Shown: positions 13,809 through 21,889 of the stretch, piece by piece
Numbering within the stretch: position 1 is the first letter of the stretch
Layout: each line of letters starts with the position of its first letter
NCBI GenBank assembly: GCA_045546615.1
Contig: JAZQDD010000066.1
Location: 1-32,738 of the forward strand
DNA from: CAG-390 sp045546615
GTDB lineage: Bacteria > Bacillota > Clostridia > Oscillospirales > CAG-272
Direction: 5' to 3'
Length of the DNA: 32,738 bases
Made by a program: the position numbers and the translations under genes
The notes under the pieces: model-generated
The model's database searches: none
What the model saw: the letters and a program-made list of their open reading frames with translations, nothing else
Told to the model about the DNA's origin: nothing

Positions 13809-15197
13809 ATGAAAAGATTTTTGAAATCCGCTGCCGCTGTTTTGGCATCAAGTGTATTGTGTGCGATGCTTGCCATGCCCGTTTTCGCTGTGGAGCCGTA
13901 TTATGAGTATAGCGATGAGTATAAGTCAAGCAAATTTTACACCGCGCTTATGGAGTACGAGCTTACGGGCGATATAAGAAAAGATATCGTTGGTATAGCC
14001 AAAACGCAGGTGGGCTACCACGAGGGAAATAACATTGCGGATATGCACGGAAACAAGACTGCGGGAGACTCTGATTTCGTGGAGTATAACAGACTAAACG
14101 GTGAGGTGGACGGCAGTTACGGATACGCTTGGTGTGCCTCGTTTATTATTTGGTGCGCAAGGCACGCCGGTATTAACGATGCCGACGTCATCGCTGACGT
14201 TAATTGCAGGAAGATGGTTTCTGATTTCGGTAAATCCGGTAGATATTATCATAGGGAAACGGGATTTATTCCCTCGGCGGGAGACCTTATCTTTTTTGGT
14301 GACGGGCTGACAAAGCCCAATCACGCGGGAATAATTACCGATGTAAAAAACAACAAGGTGTATACGGTTGAGGGGGATTTCGGAAATCAGGTCATGAGTA
14401 AATCGTATGATCTGAATGATGAATACATAAACGGTTATGCCGTTATCAAGCAAGAGGTCGGTGAATTTTTCGTTATGCAAAGCACGGATCTTTTTGCCGA
14501 GAACGGTGCATACCTTAAAACCGTTTCCGTAGGCGAGACGCTCACGCTTACAAGCATTAACGGAATGAAGGGCACCGTGACTCAAAACGGGACGGAAGCG
14601 TTCGTTGATATGATGTATTTGTTTCCGCTTAACTCCGTTTCCTTTACTGTATCATACGATACGGGAGAGGGCAAGGGCGCGCCGAGTGCCCAGCACCGCA
14701 AGCCCGGAGAGGAAATGACTATCAGCGATAAGACACCGACGTTCAGAGGATACAGCTTTCTTGGCTGGGCGACCAAAGAGGGCGGCGAGGTCGTGTACCG
14801 ACCGGGCGATAAGTATACGAATAACGCAAGCATAGTTCTCCACGCAGTGTGGAAGCCCAATCAGCACACTGTAAAATTTGTAAATCCCAACGGGGACGTG
14901 ATATCCGAAAAGGTTTATCTTTATTGTGATGAGGTCGCAGTCCCCGACGATCCTACGATGGCTACGGACGGTGTAAACAAGTTTGTGTTTGAAAAATGGG
15001 ACACCGCCGTGCAGAAATACTGCTTGGGCGATGCAACGTATACCGCTGTTTATACAAGCATTCCTCTGACGGATGAGGAAAAGGCGCAGCTTACAGCCGC
15101 GATTGAAGAAGAAGGGGGATGCTCATCCTTCGTTCCTACTTGCGCGCTTGCCGCAGTCGTCCTGTCGGCGGTCACTCTCAAAAAGAAAAAGAATTAA
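13809..15197 (+). CDS. Secreted CHAP-domain protein with InlB-type repeats
   Basis: 462 residues. The signal peptide (1-27, cleavage after VFA) is followed by an amidase/endopeptidase-like CHAP domain (about 55-215) with C109 in YAWCASF and H172 in NHAG as catalytic pair. An SH3-like stretch follows (about 218-275). Then come one Listeria-Bacteroides (InlB B-type) repeat (about 278-350), a related second repeat to about 418, and a C-terminal hydrophobic helix with KKKKN end (about 440-462). No LPxTG is seen, so membrane anchoring is likely. It probably cuts cell-wall peptides. RBS AAGGAG. It is second in a unit with the SLOG gene and ended by a strong terminator. Confidence 0.87.
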   Translation: MKRFLKSAAAVLASSVLCAMLAMPVFAVEPYYEYSDEYKSSKFYTALMEYELTGDIRKDIVGIAKTQVGYHEGNNIADMHGNKTAGDSDFVEYNRLNGEVDGSYGYAWCASFIIWCARHAGINDADVIADVNCRKMVSDFGKSGRYYHRETGFIPSAGDLIFFGDGLTKPNHAGIITDVKNNKVYTVEGDFGNQVMSKSYDLNDEYINGYAVIKQEVGEFFVMQSTDLFAENGAYLKTVSVGETLTLTSINGMKGTVTQNGTEAFVDMMYLFPLNSVSFTVSYDTGEGKGAPSAQHRKPGEEMTISDKTPTFRGYSFLGWATKEGGEVVYRPGDKYTNNASIVLHAVWKPNQHTVKFVNPNGDVISEKVYLYCDEVAVPDDPTMATDGVNKFVFEKWDTAVQKYCLGDATYTAVYTSIPLTDEEKAQLTAAIEEEGGCSSFVPTCALAAVVLSAVTLKKKKN

Positions 15198-15246
15198 AAA
15201 AGACGGCTGAGCCAAGTGCGTTTTTGCATTCGGCTCAGCTTTTTTG
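15198..15246 (+). terminator. Terminator after the CHAP protein gene
   Basis: GCTGAGCC (15206-15213) pairs with GGCTCAGC (15232-15239), with A-rich and T-rich flanks extending the stem and six T after it. It probably also ends the convergent thiT transcript. Confidence 0.85.
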
Positions 15247-15247
15247 T

Positions 15248-15844
15248 TTACTTAATACGCTTTAGCGTTTTGGGGTCTACCGCAGTGCATAGCAGAGCGA
15301 TGCAGAGCGCGGCAATAAGAGCGTTGGGAAGCATATATCCGCCGTTATACGTCAGCGAATAATACCATACCGCGACACCCTCGGGGGCGTAGCTGTCCCA
15401 AAGGATGATTCCCGAAATAAAGCTGCAAACGAAGCGTATGAGCGATACGGCGCACGCGCCAACGGCATAGCCTGCCGCGCGTACTGCGGTTTTATCGCTT
15501 TTCATAAACGGATTCGCAAAGAAGGCGGCGCTTCCGAGCAGAGCAAATGCGAGCAGATAGTCAAGCAGTATGCAGGCGATAAGCGACCATACCGTGTTGG
15601 CGGGGGGAGCATAGAAGCCCATTATCATCTGCACAACGGCGTATACCACTCCTGCGCTAAGTCCCCATTTCGTACCGCGCCGCAGGGAGAAGAATATGAT
15701 CGGAATTGCCGAAATGCTGACCGAGCCGCCCTGCGGCCACTTGGGGAGTGGGAGTAGGTCAAGTACGATGGCGAGCGCAACCATTATCGCGCCTTCCGCC
15801 AGCGCAAGAAGATGCCGGCGACGATTTTTCTGTGTTTCTTTCAT
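15248..15844 (-). CDS. thiT: Thiamine-specific ECF transporter S component ThiT
   Basis: 198 residues, about six membrane helices, the size of an ECF S component. The thiamine-binding signature of helix 6 and the preceding loop is visible: 'GIILWDSYAP' (about 149-158) and 'WYYSLTYNGGYMLPN' (about 163-177), with aromatic and asparagine residues that contact thiamine in L. lactis ThiT. It captures thiamine and must dock to EcfA/A'/T encoded elsewhere. RBS GAAAGGA. The TPP riboswitch with its own terminator directly upstream confirms the substrate. Confidence 0.94.
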   Translation of the reverse strand: MKETQKNRRRHLLALAEGAIMVALAIVLDLLPLPKWPQGGSVSISAIPIIFFSLRRGTKWGLSAGVVYAVVQMIMGFYAPPANTVWSLIACILLDYLLAFALLGSAAFFANPFMKSDKTAVRAAGYAVGACAVSLIRFVCSFISGIILWDSYAPEGVAVWYYSLTYNGGYMLPNALIAALCIALLCTAVDPKTLKRIK

Positions 15845-15889
15845 TGTCGTTTTTTCCTTTCATTTGGGAAGAATTATATATGTTATCCG

Positions 15890-15939
15890 AAAAAAACGAC
15901 AAAGCGCGCAAGGGATTCCTAGGACACCTCGCGCGCAAT
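15890..15939 (-). terminator. Riboswitch-controlled terminator of thiT
   Basis: On the minus strand GCGCGCGAGG (15936-15927) pairs with CCTTGCGCGC (15913-15904), followed by a T-rich run to about 15888. It lies 10 nt below the TPP aptamer, so TPP binding is expected to favour termination. Confidence 0.8.
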
Positions 15940-15944
15940 TCTTT

Positions 15945-16026
15945 TGACTTCCTTCGCCGGTATTATCCGTGTCAGGTTCAAAGGGTTTGTCATAGTAGAC
16001 ATCTCAGCCGCGCGGCACCCCTGTCA
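15945..16026 (-). ncRNA. TPP riboswitch (THI element)
   Basis: All conserved blocks are readable on the minus strand in order: AGGGGTGCC, GGCTGAGAT, ACCCTTTGAACCTGA, CGGATAAT, CCGGCGAAGGAA. The last two are separated by only one or two bases, as in the consensus. It controls thiT. Confidence 0.97.
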
Positions 16027-16047
16027 TTTTATTCGGTTGTTTTTTGT

Positions 16048-17238
16048 TTAGAAGTAGTAGTTTGCTTCTACGGTTTTTATACTGTACGCTGATATAAGCG
16101 TGTCGTCTACCTTGATATCTGCTGACCAAGCATCGAGCTTTTCCTTGATGTATTCAAGAAACAGAGGTGTGCGCAGATGATACTCAAAATTCACGTAGGT
16201 CTGTGTGGCACTGTCCCAGAAAGTGAAGAAATCCTCGTTTGCGGCAAGGTTATAAGCGCCGTCGTCAAGCGGGAGCTTTTGTATGACGTGCATTCCGTGT
16301 TCACTCTCCACAAGGCGGGATTCGCCGTCCTCCATCTCGCAAAGCTCGTCATATATCATGGCAAGAGTTGCGTCGCTTCCGTATGCGGATTCATCCGACA
16401 AATAAATACCGCGCGTATACGTGTCATCGGAGGGGTTTTCATCGTAGTCGGCAAGCACGCTCTCAAAGGTCGTACCGTTTTTCAGAAGGTCGTATGCCTT
16501 TTGCGCCTTTTGCTTTGCCGCCTTGTTTTCATCCTCTGTCATATCGCGATAGGAGAAATATCCGTTTTCGTCGGTCACATAGTTGCCTTTATCATCCACT
16601 TTGGGACATTTGTTTACAAAGATACATACCTGTCTCATGCGGACGTAATTAGCTCTGTAATATTCCTCTTTGTCTTCAGCGGATATCTGCTCTGTGCCGC
16701 CTTTTCCAAAGAGATGCTCTTGGAGTTGTGCGACTTTTTCTTCAATAAGATATATTTCGCGGAGAATATCGTAGTTTGCACCGTAGGGAGCAAGAATGGT
16801 GTTGAATTCCTGTCGGCTTCCCTCGGCGTAGTTTTCGATAAGGTCTTTCAGATTGGCGTCAACTCGCTCGGTTGCCGAGTCGGGCAAGGACAGCCCAAGT
16901 TCGTCGTAAAGATGCAGTGCGCCGAGGTAGGTCTTGGCATTGTCCTTGACATATCCCGTAAAGAGCTGGTCGTAAGTCTTATCCATTCCGTCTACCTTTG
17001 AATCAAAGAAGGCATCGTAACTGACGTATTCTTCCTTTATAGAAGAAGCGTATTGGTAAAACATCTGGGCTTTGTAGCGGGATAGCCAAAATTGAAGCAT
17101 ATTTCCCGTTATTTCAGTGCTTCCGATGCTCATTACGGGCGTTCCGAGTCTCGCGCAAGACGCGAGAGATGCGATCAGCATAACAAGACAGAGCGCAAGC
17201 GCCGCGAGCTTCGGGGCGGATCTATTTATCGTTTTCAT
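16048..17238 (-). CDS. Lipoprotein with parvulin (PpiC/PrsA-like) domain
   Basis: 396 residues. The N-terminal signal ends in a lipobox, LASC (about 25-28), so the mature protein would be lipid-anchored on the outer face. The central and C-terminal part has the SurA/PrsA layout: a helical chaperone domain (about 40-190) and a weak parvulin domain (about 195-325, ending in 'GESRLVESEHGMHVIQ'). It would help secreted proteins fold. RBS AAGGAA. It follows mfd by 46 nt in the common Firmicutes order pth-mfd-PpiC lipoprotein. Catalytic isomerase residues are hard to confirm, so it may be chaperone only. Confidence 0.83.
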   Translation of the reverse strand: MKTINRSAPKLAALALCLVMLIASLASCARLGTPVMSIGSTEITGNMLQFWLSRYKAQMFYQYASSIKEEYVSYDAFFDSKVDGMDKTYDQLFTGYVKDNAKTYLGALHLYDELGLSLPDSATERVDANLKDLIENYAEGSRQEFNTILAPYGANYDILREIYLIEEKVAQLQEHLFGKGGTEQISAEDKEEYYRANYVRMRQVCIFVNKCPKVDDKGNYVTDENGYFSYRDMTEDENKAAKQKAQKAYDLLKNGTTFESVLADYDENPSDDTYTRGIYLSDESAYGSDATLAMIYDELCEMEDGESRLVESEHGMHVIQKLPLDDGAYNLAANEDFFTFWDSATQTYVNFEYHLRTPLFLEYIKEKLDAWSADIKVDDTLISAYSIKTVEANYYF

Positions 17239-17284
17239 ATCTATTCCTTATTTTTATTTTCAAGGCTCGAATAATTTACATCCA

Positions 17285-20200
17285 TTATACACCCTTTGTG
17301 TCGTTTTGTCCAGCATTATTTGCCGATATTTGCAGATATTTTTTGAAAAGTTCACAAAGAGTTTCTATAACGTCGTCATTCGGGCGCAGTTTAAGTGTAA
17401 GATACGGCTTTGAGGCAAGCACCACGTGCAGTTTGCCGCGACACGTCTCTGCCAGCTCGCTCCATATCTCAACGTCAAATTCTGCTGGGAGGATGCGAAC
17501 CTCGTTCGCATCCTGCGTGATGGCGGTTATGCCCGCGGCGGAAGCACGCGCGCGCAAAAGGGAGATATCGAGCAGGAAAAGTGCGGGGGAGGGAGGCTCG
17601 CCGTATCTGTCGCACAGCTCGTCGTAGAGATCCTCTACGTCACGCGCGGTTTCGATATGAGATATCTTTTTGTAGAGCGCCATTCTCTGCGCGGAGGATG
17701 GGATATAGCTGTCGGGCAGGTATGCATCGGTGTTCACCGAAATGGTGCATTCTGCCTTTTCCTCGGCTTTTTCGCCCTTTTCCTCAAGGATAGCCTCGTT
17801 GAGGAGTTTTATATACATATCGTAACCGACCTCGTCCATGTGGCCGTGCTGTTCAGCACCGAGAACGCTTCCTGCGCCCCTTATCTCAAGGTCGCGCAAA
17901 GCAATTCCGAAGCCTGCGCCAAACTCGGTGTATTCCCTTATCGCCTCAAGCCGCTTTTCGGATATTTCCGACAGCGCCCTGCCGCGCGGGAAGGTGAAGT
18001 AGGCATAGGCGCGTCTGGGGGAACGTCCTACTCTTCCGCGAAGCTGGTGGAGCTGGGAAAGCCCCATTCTGTGCGAGTTTTCAACTATCAGGGTGTTTGC
18101 GTTCGGCACGTCAACTCCCGTTTCGATAATGGTCGTGCTGACAAGAATATCTATCTCGCCCGCGAGCATATCGTGCCAAATGTCCTCAAGCTGTTCTTTC
18201 TCCATCTTGCCGTGCGCGGTAACTATACGCGCGTCGGGTATAGCCGCTTTCAGCTTTGCGGCGGCGTGATCAATGGACTCCACGAAATTATAAAGATAAA
18301 ATACCTGACCGCCGCGGCGAAGCTCGCGCCTTATGGCGTCAATGATTATAACGTCGTCATGCTCAAGCACGTAGGTCTGTACGGGTAAGCGGTCATGGGG
18401 GGCTTCATCGAGCAGGGAGATGTCACGGATGCCCGTCATCGCCATGTTCAGAGTGCGGGGGATGGGCGTTGCGCTCAAAGACAGCACGTCGATATTTCCC
18501 GCACGCTGCTTTATCTTCTCCTTTTGCGCTACGCCGAAGCGTTGCTCCTCGTCGACAACGAGAAGTCCGAGGTCGCGGAATTTGATATCCTGCGATAGCA
18601 GACGGTGAGTGCCTATGATGAGGTCGATGTCTCCCTTTTCGATATCGGCAATTATCTTGCGCTGTTGTTTTGGCGTGCGGAAGCGCGAGAGCATCTCGAT
18701 GTTTACGGGGAAGGAGCGCATGCGCGACAGCGCGGTTTGGTAGTGCTGGAGCGCGAGAATCGTGGTCGGAACGAGCAGAGCGACTTGCTTTCCGTCAAGT
18801 ATTGCTTTGTAAACGGCGCGGAAAGCCACCTCTGTTTTGCCGTAGCCAACGTCACCGCAAAGCAGTCTGTCCATTGGCGTAGGTCTTTCCATGTCCGTCT
18901 TGATGTCCTCAACAGCATCAAGCTGTGCATCGGTTTCGTCGTACTCAAACGCTGCCTCGAAATCTCTTTGAAAATCGTCATCATGACCGAATGCGTGACC
19001 CGGGCGGCGAAGTCTCTCGGCGTAAAGAGCTATAAGCTCTTTTGCCATATTTTTAAGCGTAGCTTTGGTTCTCGCCTTGGCGCGTCCCCATTCTGTGCCG
19101 CCGAATTTTGATAGCTTTAGCGTTCCGTCATCGGCGCGTGCGCCGATATATTTGGATACCTTATCGAGCTTTTCAACGGGCATGAAGAGTTTATCGCTTC
19201 CCGCGTATTGGATGGTTATATAGTCGTGGGTAACACCGCCGACGTCCATCGTGGTGATGCCCATATACATACCGATACCGTGATTTTCGTGAACGACGTA
19301 GTCCCCCTCGGAAAGCTCCGCGTATGAAAGTATGCGCTGGCTTGAGCTGTCGCGGCGGTCGCGTTTGCCCTCGCGCTTTTTGCGAGTGGCGGAACGTGCG
19401 CCGTCAGCAAGCAGGGAAATAATTGCGATTCGTACGGATGGAAGCTCAAACGGGCGGATGGGGCAGGTGGGTATTACGGCGATCGCGCCGCGACTGACGG
19501 CATCGAGTGTGAGTTCGGAGAGCTTTGCGTAGTATTTTGCGGCAAATCCCCACTCGGAGAGCAATCCTGCATAATTCCTTCCTTGTGTCTCGCCCGATGT
19601 CATAAGGATGGTGCGATAGCCGCCGCTCGAAAAAGCCGTCATCTCCTCGCGTAAAAGCTCGTCGTTTTCTGCGCAGGAAACGGAATGTTTCGTGCGGAAT
19701 CCGAAAAGACCGCCCAGACTCATTCCCGAAACGCCCTGCATCAGCGAGTCAAGTAAAATCGTGATGTGACTTGCCTTGAATGCCTCAAGTTTTTCGGGGC
19801 CGGCGGAAAATTCGGCGTGTTTGCCTGATATAAGTCCGGATTCGACCATTGAGGTGACCTCTTGGGAATTTCGCCATTCCCATGCCTTGAGTCTCTCGTT
19901 TACAGCCGCATTTGAGCGGCAGATGCACATGGCAGACGTGGAGAAATAGTCGAGCAGGCAGACTTTTTGGGGATACACGATACTTATATATTTGTCGATG
20001 AAGCGCACTTCCGCACCCGAAGCAAGGGCGGCGTCTATTGCGCCAAGCTCCGTGTCAAGCTCGGTGCCAATACGCGCATCACTTGATTTTTTTCGCAGTG
20101 CGGAGATAGCTTTTCCAATGGCGGTAAGGTCAGCGGCGGTGGGGATTATCTCTCGCGCAGGCGGAATCACCACCCGCTCACCCGCAAGGCTTTGAGTTAC

Positions 20201-20884
20201 TCGTTGTGTGGTTACGTCATAAAAACCGATGCGGTCGACCTCGTCACCGAAAAATTCAATTCTCACCGCGCGCACGCCGCCGTCGGACTCGGCACAGGGG
20301 AGACAAACGTCAAGTATGCCTCCGCGCATGGCGAATTGCCCCGCGCCCTCAGCAAGAGAGGTGCGGCAGTAGCCTGCCGCCGCAAGTCGCTCCGCGAGGC
20401 GCGACGGACCGCCGTCAAGCTCATCGGAAAGGGTTATGACCGAGGATTTCAGCGCGTCGGGCGGAACTGTGTACCCAAGCGCCGCATCGGGCGTTGTGAG
20501 GATAACGTCCACCTCACCGCTAACAAGTGCCAAAAGAACCGCCAGCCGCGCTTGTTCAAACTCGCGCGAGGCGGTGATGTTGTGAAAATTAAGCTCCCTT
20601 GCGGGATAAAATAACGCGCGAATGCCGAGTGCGGAAAGAACTCCTCGCATTGATATGCAGTCCTTTTCCTCGGCACAGAGGATGAGCGCGGGCAGACCTG
20701 TGGCAACGTCCTCTGCAAGCGCGGCGCAAAGCAGGTCGGCTGCACCTTCGCAAAGACCGCTCGCCATTATAGGCTTTGGTTTGCTTTTTCGTTGCGTTTG
20801 TATGGCTTCAAGGAGTTGGCGGTATTCTCCGTCGGCGCGGACGGAATCCGTCAGCGCCGAACGAACAGTTGGAATATTACTCAT
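17285..20884 (-). CDS. mfd: Transcription-repair coupling factor Mfd
   Basis: 1199 residues, the expected length. Order: UvrB-homology region (about 1-350), a basic linker, the CarD-like RNA polymerase-interacting domain (about 522-590), then the RecG-like translocase with Walker A GDVGYGKT (677-684), DEEQ box (778-781) and SATPIPRT (804-811). A second helicase lobe and the C-terminal TRCF autoinhibitory domain follow. It removes RNA polymerase stalled at lesions and recruits UvrA. Start: ATG at 20884, with only a weak TAGG ribosome site. It begins 23 nt after pth stops, so translation depends on the pth transcript. Confidence 0.97.
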   Translation of the reverse strand: MSNIPTVRSALTDSVRADGEYRQLLEAIQTQRKSKPKPIMASGLCEGAADLLCAALAEDVATGLPALILCAEEKDCISMRGVLSALGIRALFYPARELNFHNITASREFEQARLAVLLALVSGEVDVILTTPDAALGYTVPPDALKSSVITLSDELDGGPSRLAERLAAAGYCRTSLAEGAGQFAMRGGILDVCLPCAESDGGVRAVRIEFFGDEVDRIGFYDVTTQRVTQSLAGERVVIPPAREIIPTAADLTAIGKAISALRKKSSDARIGTELDTELGAIDAALASGAEVRFIDKYISIVYPQKVCLLDYFSTSAMCICRSNAAVNERLKAWEWRNSQEVTSMVESGLISGKHAEFSAGPEKLEAFKASHITILLDSLMQGVSGMSLGGLFGFRTKHSVSCAENDELLREEMTAFSSGGYRTILMTSGETQGRNYAGLLSEWGFAAKYYAKLSELTLDAVSRGAIAVIPTCPIRPFELPSVRIAIISLLADGARSATRKKREGKRDRRDSSSQRILSYAELSEGDYVVHENHGIGMYMGITTMDVGGVTHDYITIQYAGSDKLFMPVEKLDKVSKYIGARADDGTLKLSKFGGTEWGRAKARTKATLKNMAKELIALYAERLRRPGHAFGHDDDFQRDFEAAFEYDETDAQLDAVEDIKTDMERPTPMDRLLCGDVGYGKTEVAFRAVYKAILDGKQVALLVPTTILALQHYQTALSRMRSFPVNIEMLSRFRTPKQQRKIIADIEKGDIDLIIGTHRLLSQDIKFRDLGLLVVDEEQRFGVAQKEKIKQRAGNIDVLSLSATPIPRTLNMAMTGIRDISLLDEAPHDRLPVQTYVLEHDDVIIIDAIRRELRRGGQVFYLYNFVESIDHAAAKLKAAIPDARIVTAHGKMEKEQLEDIWHDMLAGEIDILVSTTIIETGVDVPNANTLIVENSHRMGLSQLHQLRGRVGRSPRRAYAYFTFPRGRALSEISEKRLEAIREYTEFGAGFGIALRDLEIRGAGSVLGAEQHGHMDEVGYDMYIKLLNEAILEEKGEKAEEKAECTISVNTDAYLPDSYIPSSAQRMALYKKISHIETARDVEDLYDELCDRYGEPPSPALFLLDISLLRARASAAGITAITQDANEVRILPAEFDVEIWSELAETCRGKLHVVLASKPYLTLKLRPNDDVIETLCELFKKYLQISANNAGQNDTKGV

Positions 20885-20907
20885 TTTCTACCTAATGTTA
20901 TTTGATG

Positions 20908-21546
20908 TTATTTGGAGTTGCAATGCTGCATTGCCTCGTCAATTTGTCCGCCCACTATCATCGTTACGCCGTCGGCGGCAAGCTCAAGCGCCTTTTTCAG
21001 TTCTTCTGCCTCGCTGTCGGTGAAGCGTGACAGCACCCAATCTGCCATTGGCATATCGGGGTGCGGCTTTTTGCCGACTCCGACCTTGATGCGCGGGAAT
21101 TTGTCGCTTGATATCTGGTATATTATGTCGCGCACGCCTTTTTGACCGCCGTCCGTGCCGTCACGGCGCACGCGGAGCTTGCCCACGTCAAAGTTTACGT
21201 CGTCGCAAACTACGATTATTTTTTCGGGCGGGATCTTATAAAAAGCCGCCGCCTCGCGTACAGACTCTCCCGAGCCGTTCATTTGCGTTTGCGGAAGCAT
21301 TACAAGAACGCCCTTGCCATCGATCTGTGCCTCGGCGCAGAGAGCGCGGAAGCGTGCGCGGTCGCAACGCACTCCAAGCCTGCGGGCAAGTATGTCCATG
21401 GTCATAAATCCTGCGTTGTGGCGTGTGCGCTCGTACTCGCGGCCTGGGTTTCCAAGACCGACGATCAGGTATTGGATGGGCGCTTTGGGGGTGGCTGTGG
21501 TATTGCCCGATGAAATTTTAGCGAAAAGGTCGAATATATTGCTCAT
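20908..21546 (-). CDS. pth: Peptidyl-tRNA hydrolase
   Basis: 212 residues; about 27 more at the N terminus than usual before 'LIVGLGNPG'. It recycles peptidyl-tRNA released from ribosomes. The catalytic histidine is in RHNAGF (about 43) and the aspartate in 'VVCDDVNF' (about 115-121). At the place where most Pth have GGHNG, this one reads GGQKG (about 133-137). The start at 21546 is supported by GAAAGG upstream, so the N-terminal extension is probably real. First gene of pth-mfd-PpiC lipoprotein. Confidence 0.94.
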   Translation of the reverse strand: MSNIFDLFAKISSGNTTATPKAPIQYLIVGLGNPGREYERTRHNAGFMTMDILARRLGVRCDRARFRALCAEAQIDGKGVLVMLPQTQMNGSGESVREAAAFYKIPPEKIIVVCDDVNFDVGKLRVRRDGTDGGQKGVRDIIYQISSDKFPRIKVGVGKKPHPDMPMADWVLSRFTDSEAEELKKALELAADGVTMIVGGQIDEAMQHCNSK

Positions 21547-21628
21547 TGTTTAAGCCTTTCTTTTTTGCAAACAAGAACGCCTCGCCGAGAGCCTTCCCGC
21601 CGAGTTATGCTTATATTTTATTGAAGAT

Positions 21629-21657
21629 ATTATATACCAAAATGGATGTCAAGTCAA
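21629..21657 (-). promoter_or_regulatory. Promoter of the pth-mfd operon
   Basis: On the minus strand TTGACT (21657-21652) and TATAAT (21634-21629), spacing 17 bp. Confidence 0.7.
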
Positions 21658-21801
21658 GGGGAAGAGGGGCGCGAGATATCGAAAAATATGTTACTTTTAA
21701 CCTAAAAATCAATTTTGATTGAATGAAAATTAAAAAAAAGTGAAAAAATCAAAAAAAATCGGTTTATTTTTCATTAAAGTGTAGATATTTTGGAAAAAGT
21801 A

Positions 21802-21810
21802 TGATATAAT
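21802..21810 (+). promoter_or_regulatory. Extended -10 promoter of ppdK
   Basis: TGATATAAT (21802-21810), a perfect -10 with extension, preceded by a very A/T-rich tract and no good -35. Confidence 0.6.
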
Positions 21811-21889
21811 ATCGGGTGGTAAAAAGGACAAGCTCCGTTTACCTGACTCAGTTACAAAAAAATTATTATATTCATGGAGGTACACCCCA

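Larger units (their letters stand above)
21547..21889. other. Intergenic region between pth and ppdK
   Basis: It holds the divergent promoters of the pth operon and of ppdK. About 80 nt of untranslated leader precede ppdK, with no recognisable riboswitch. An A/T-rich tract at 21710-21780 may act as an UP-type element for ppdK. Confidence 0.6.

Noticed and set aside
17426..18388. 320-codon plus-strand frame inside mfd
   Set aside because: Mfd is complete and conserved across it; the shadow frame has no domain or ribosome site.
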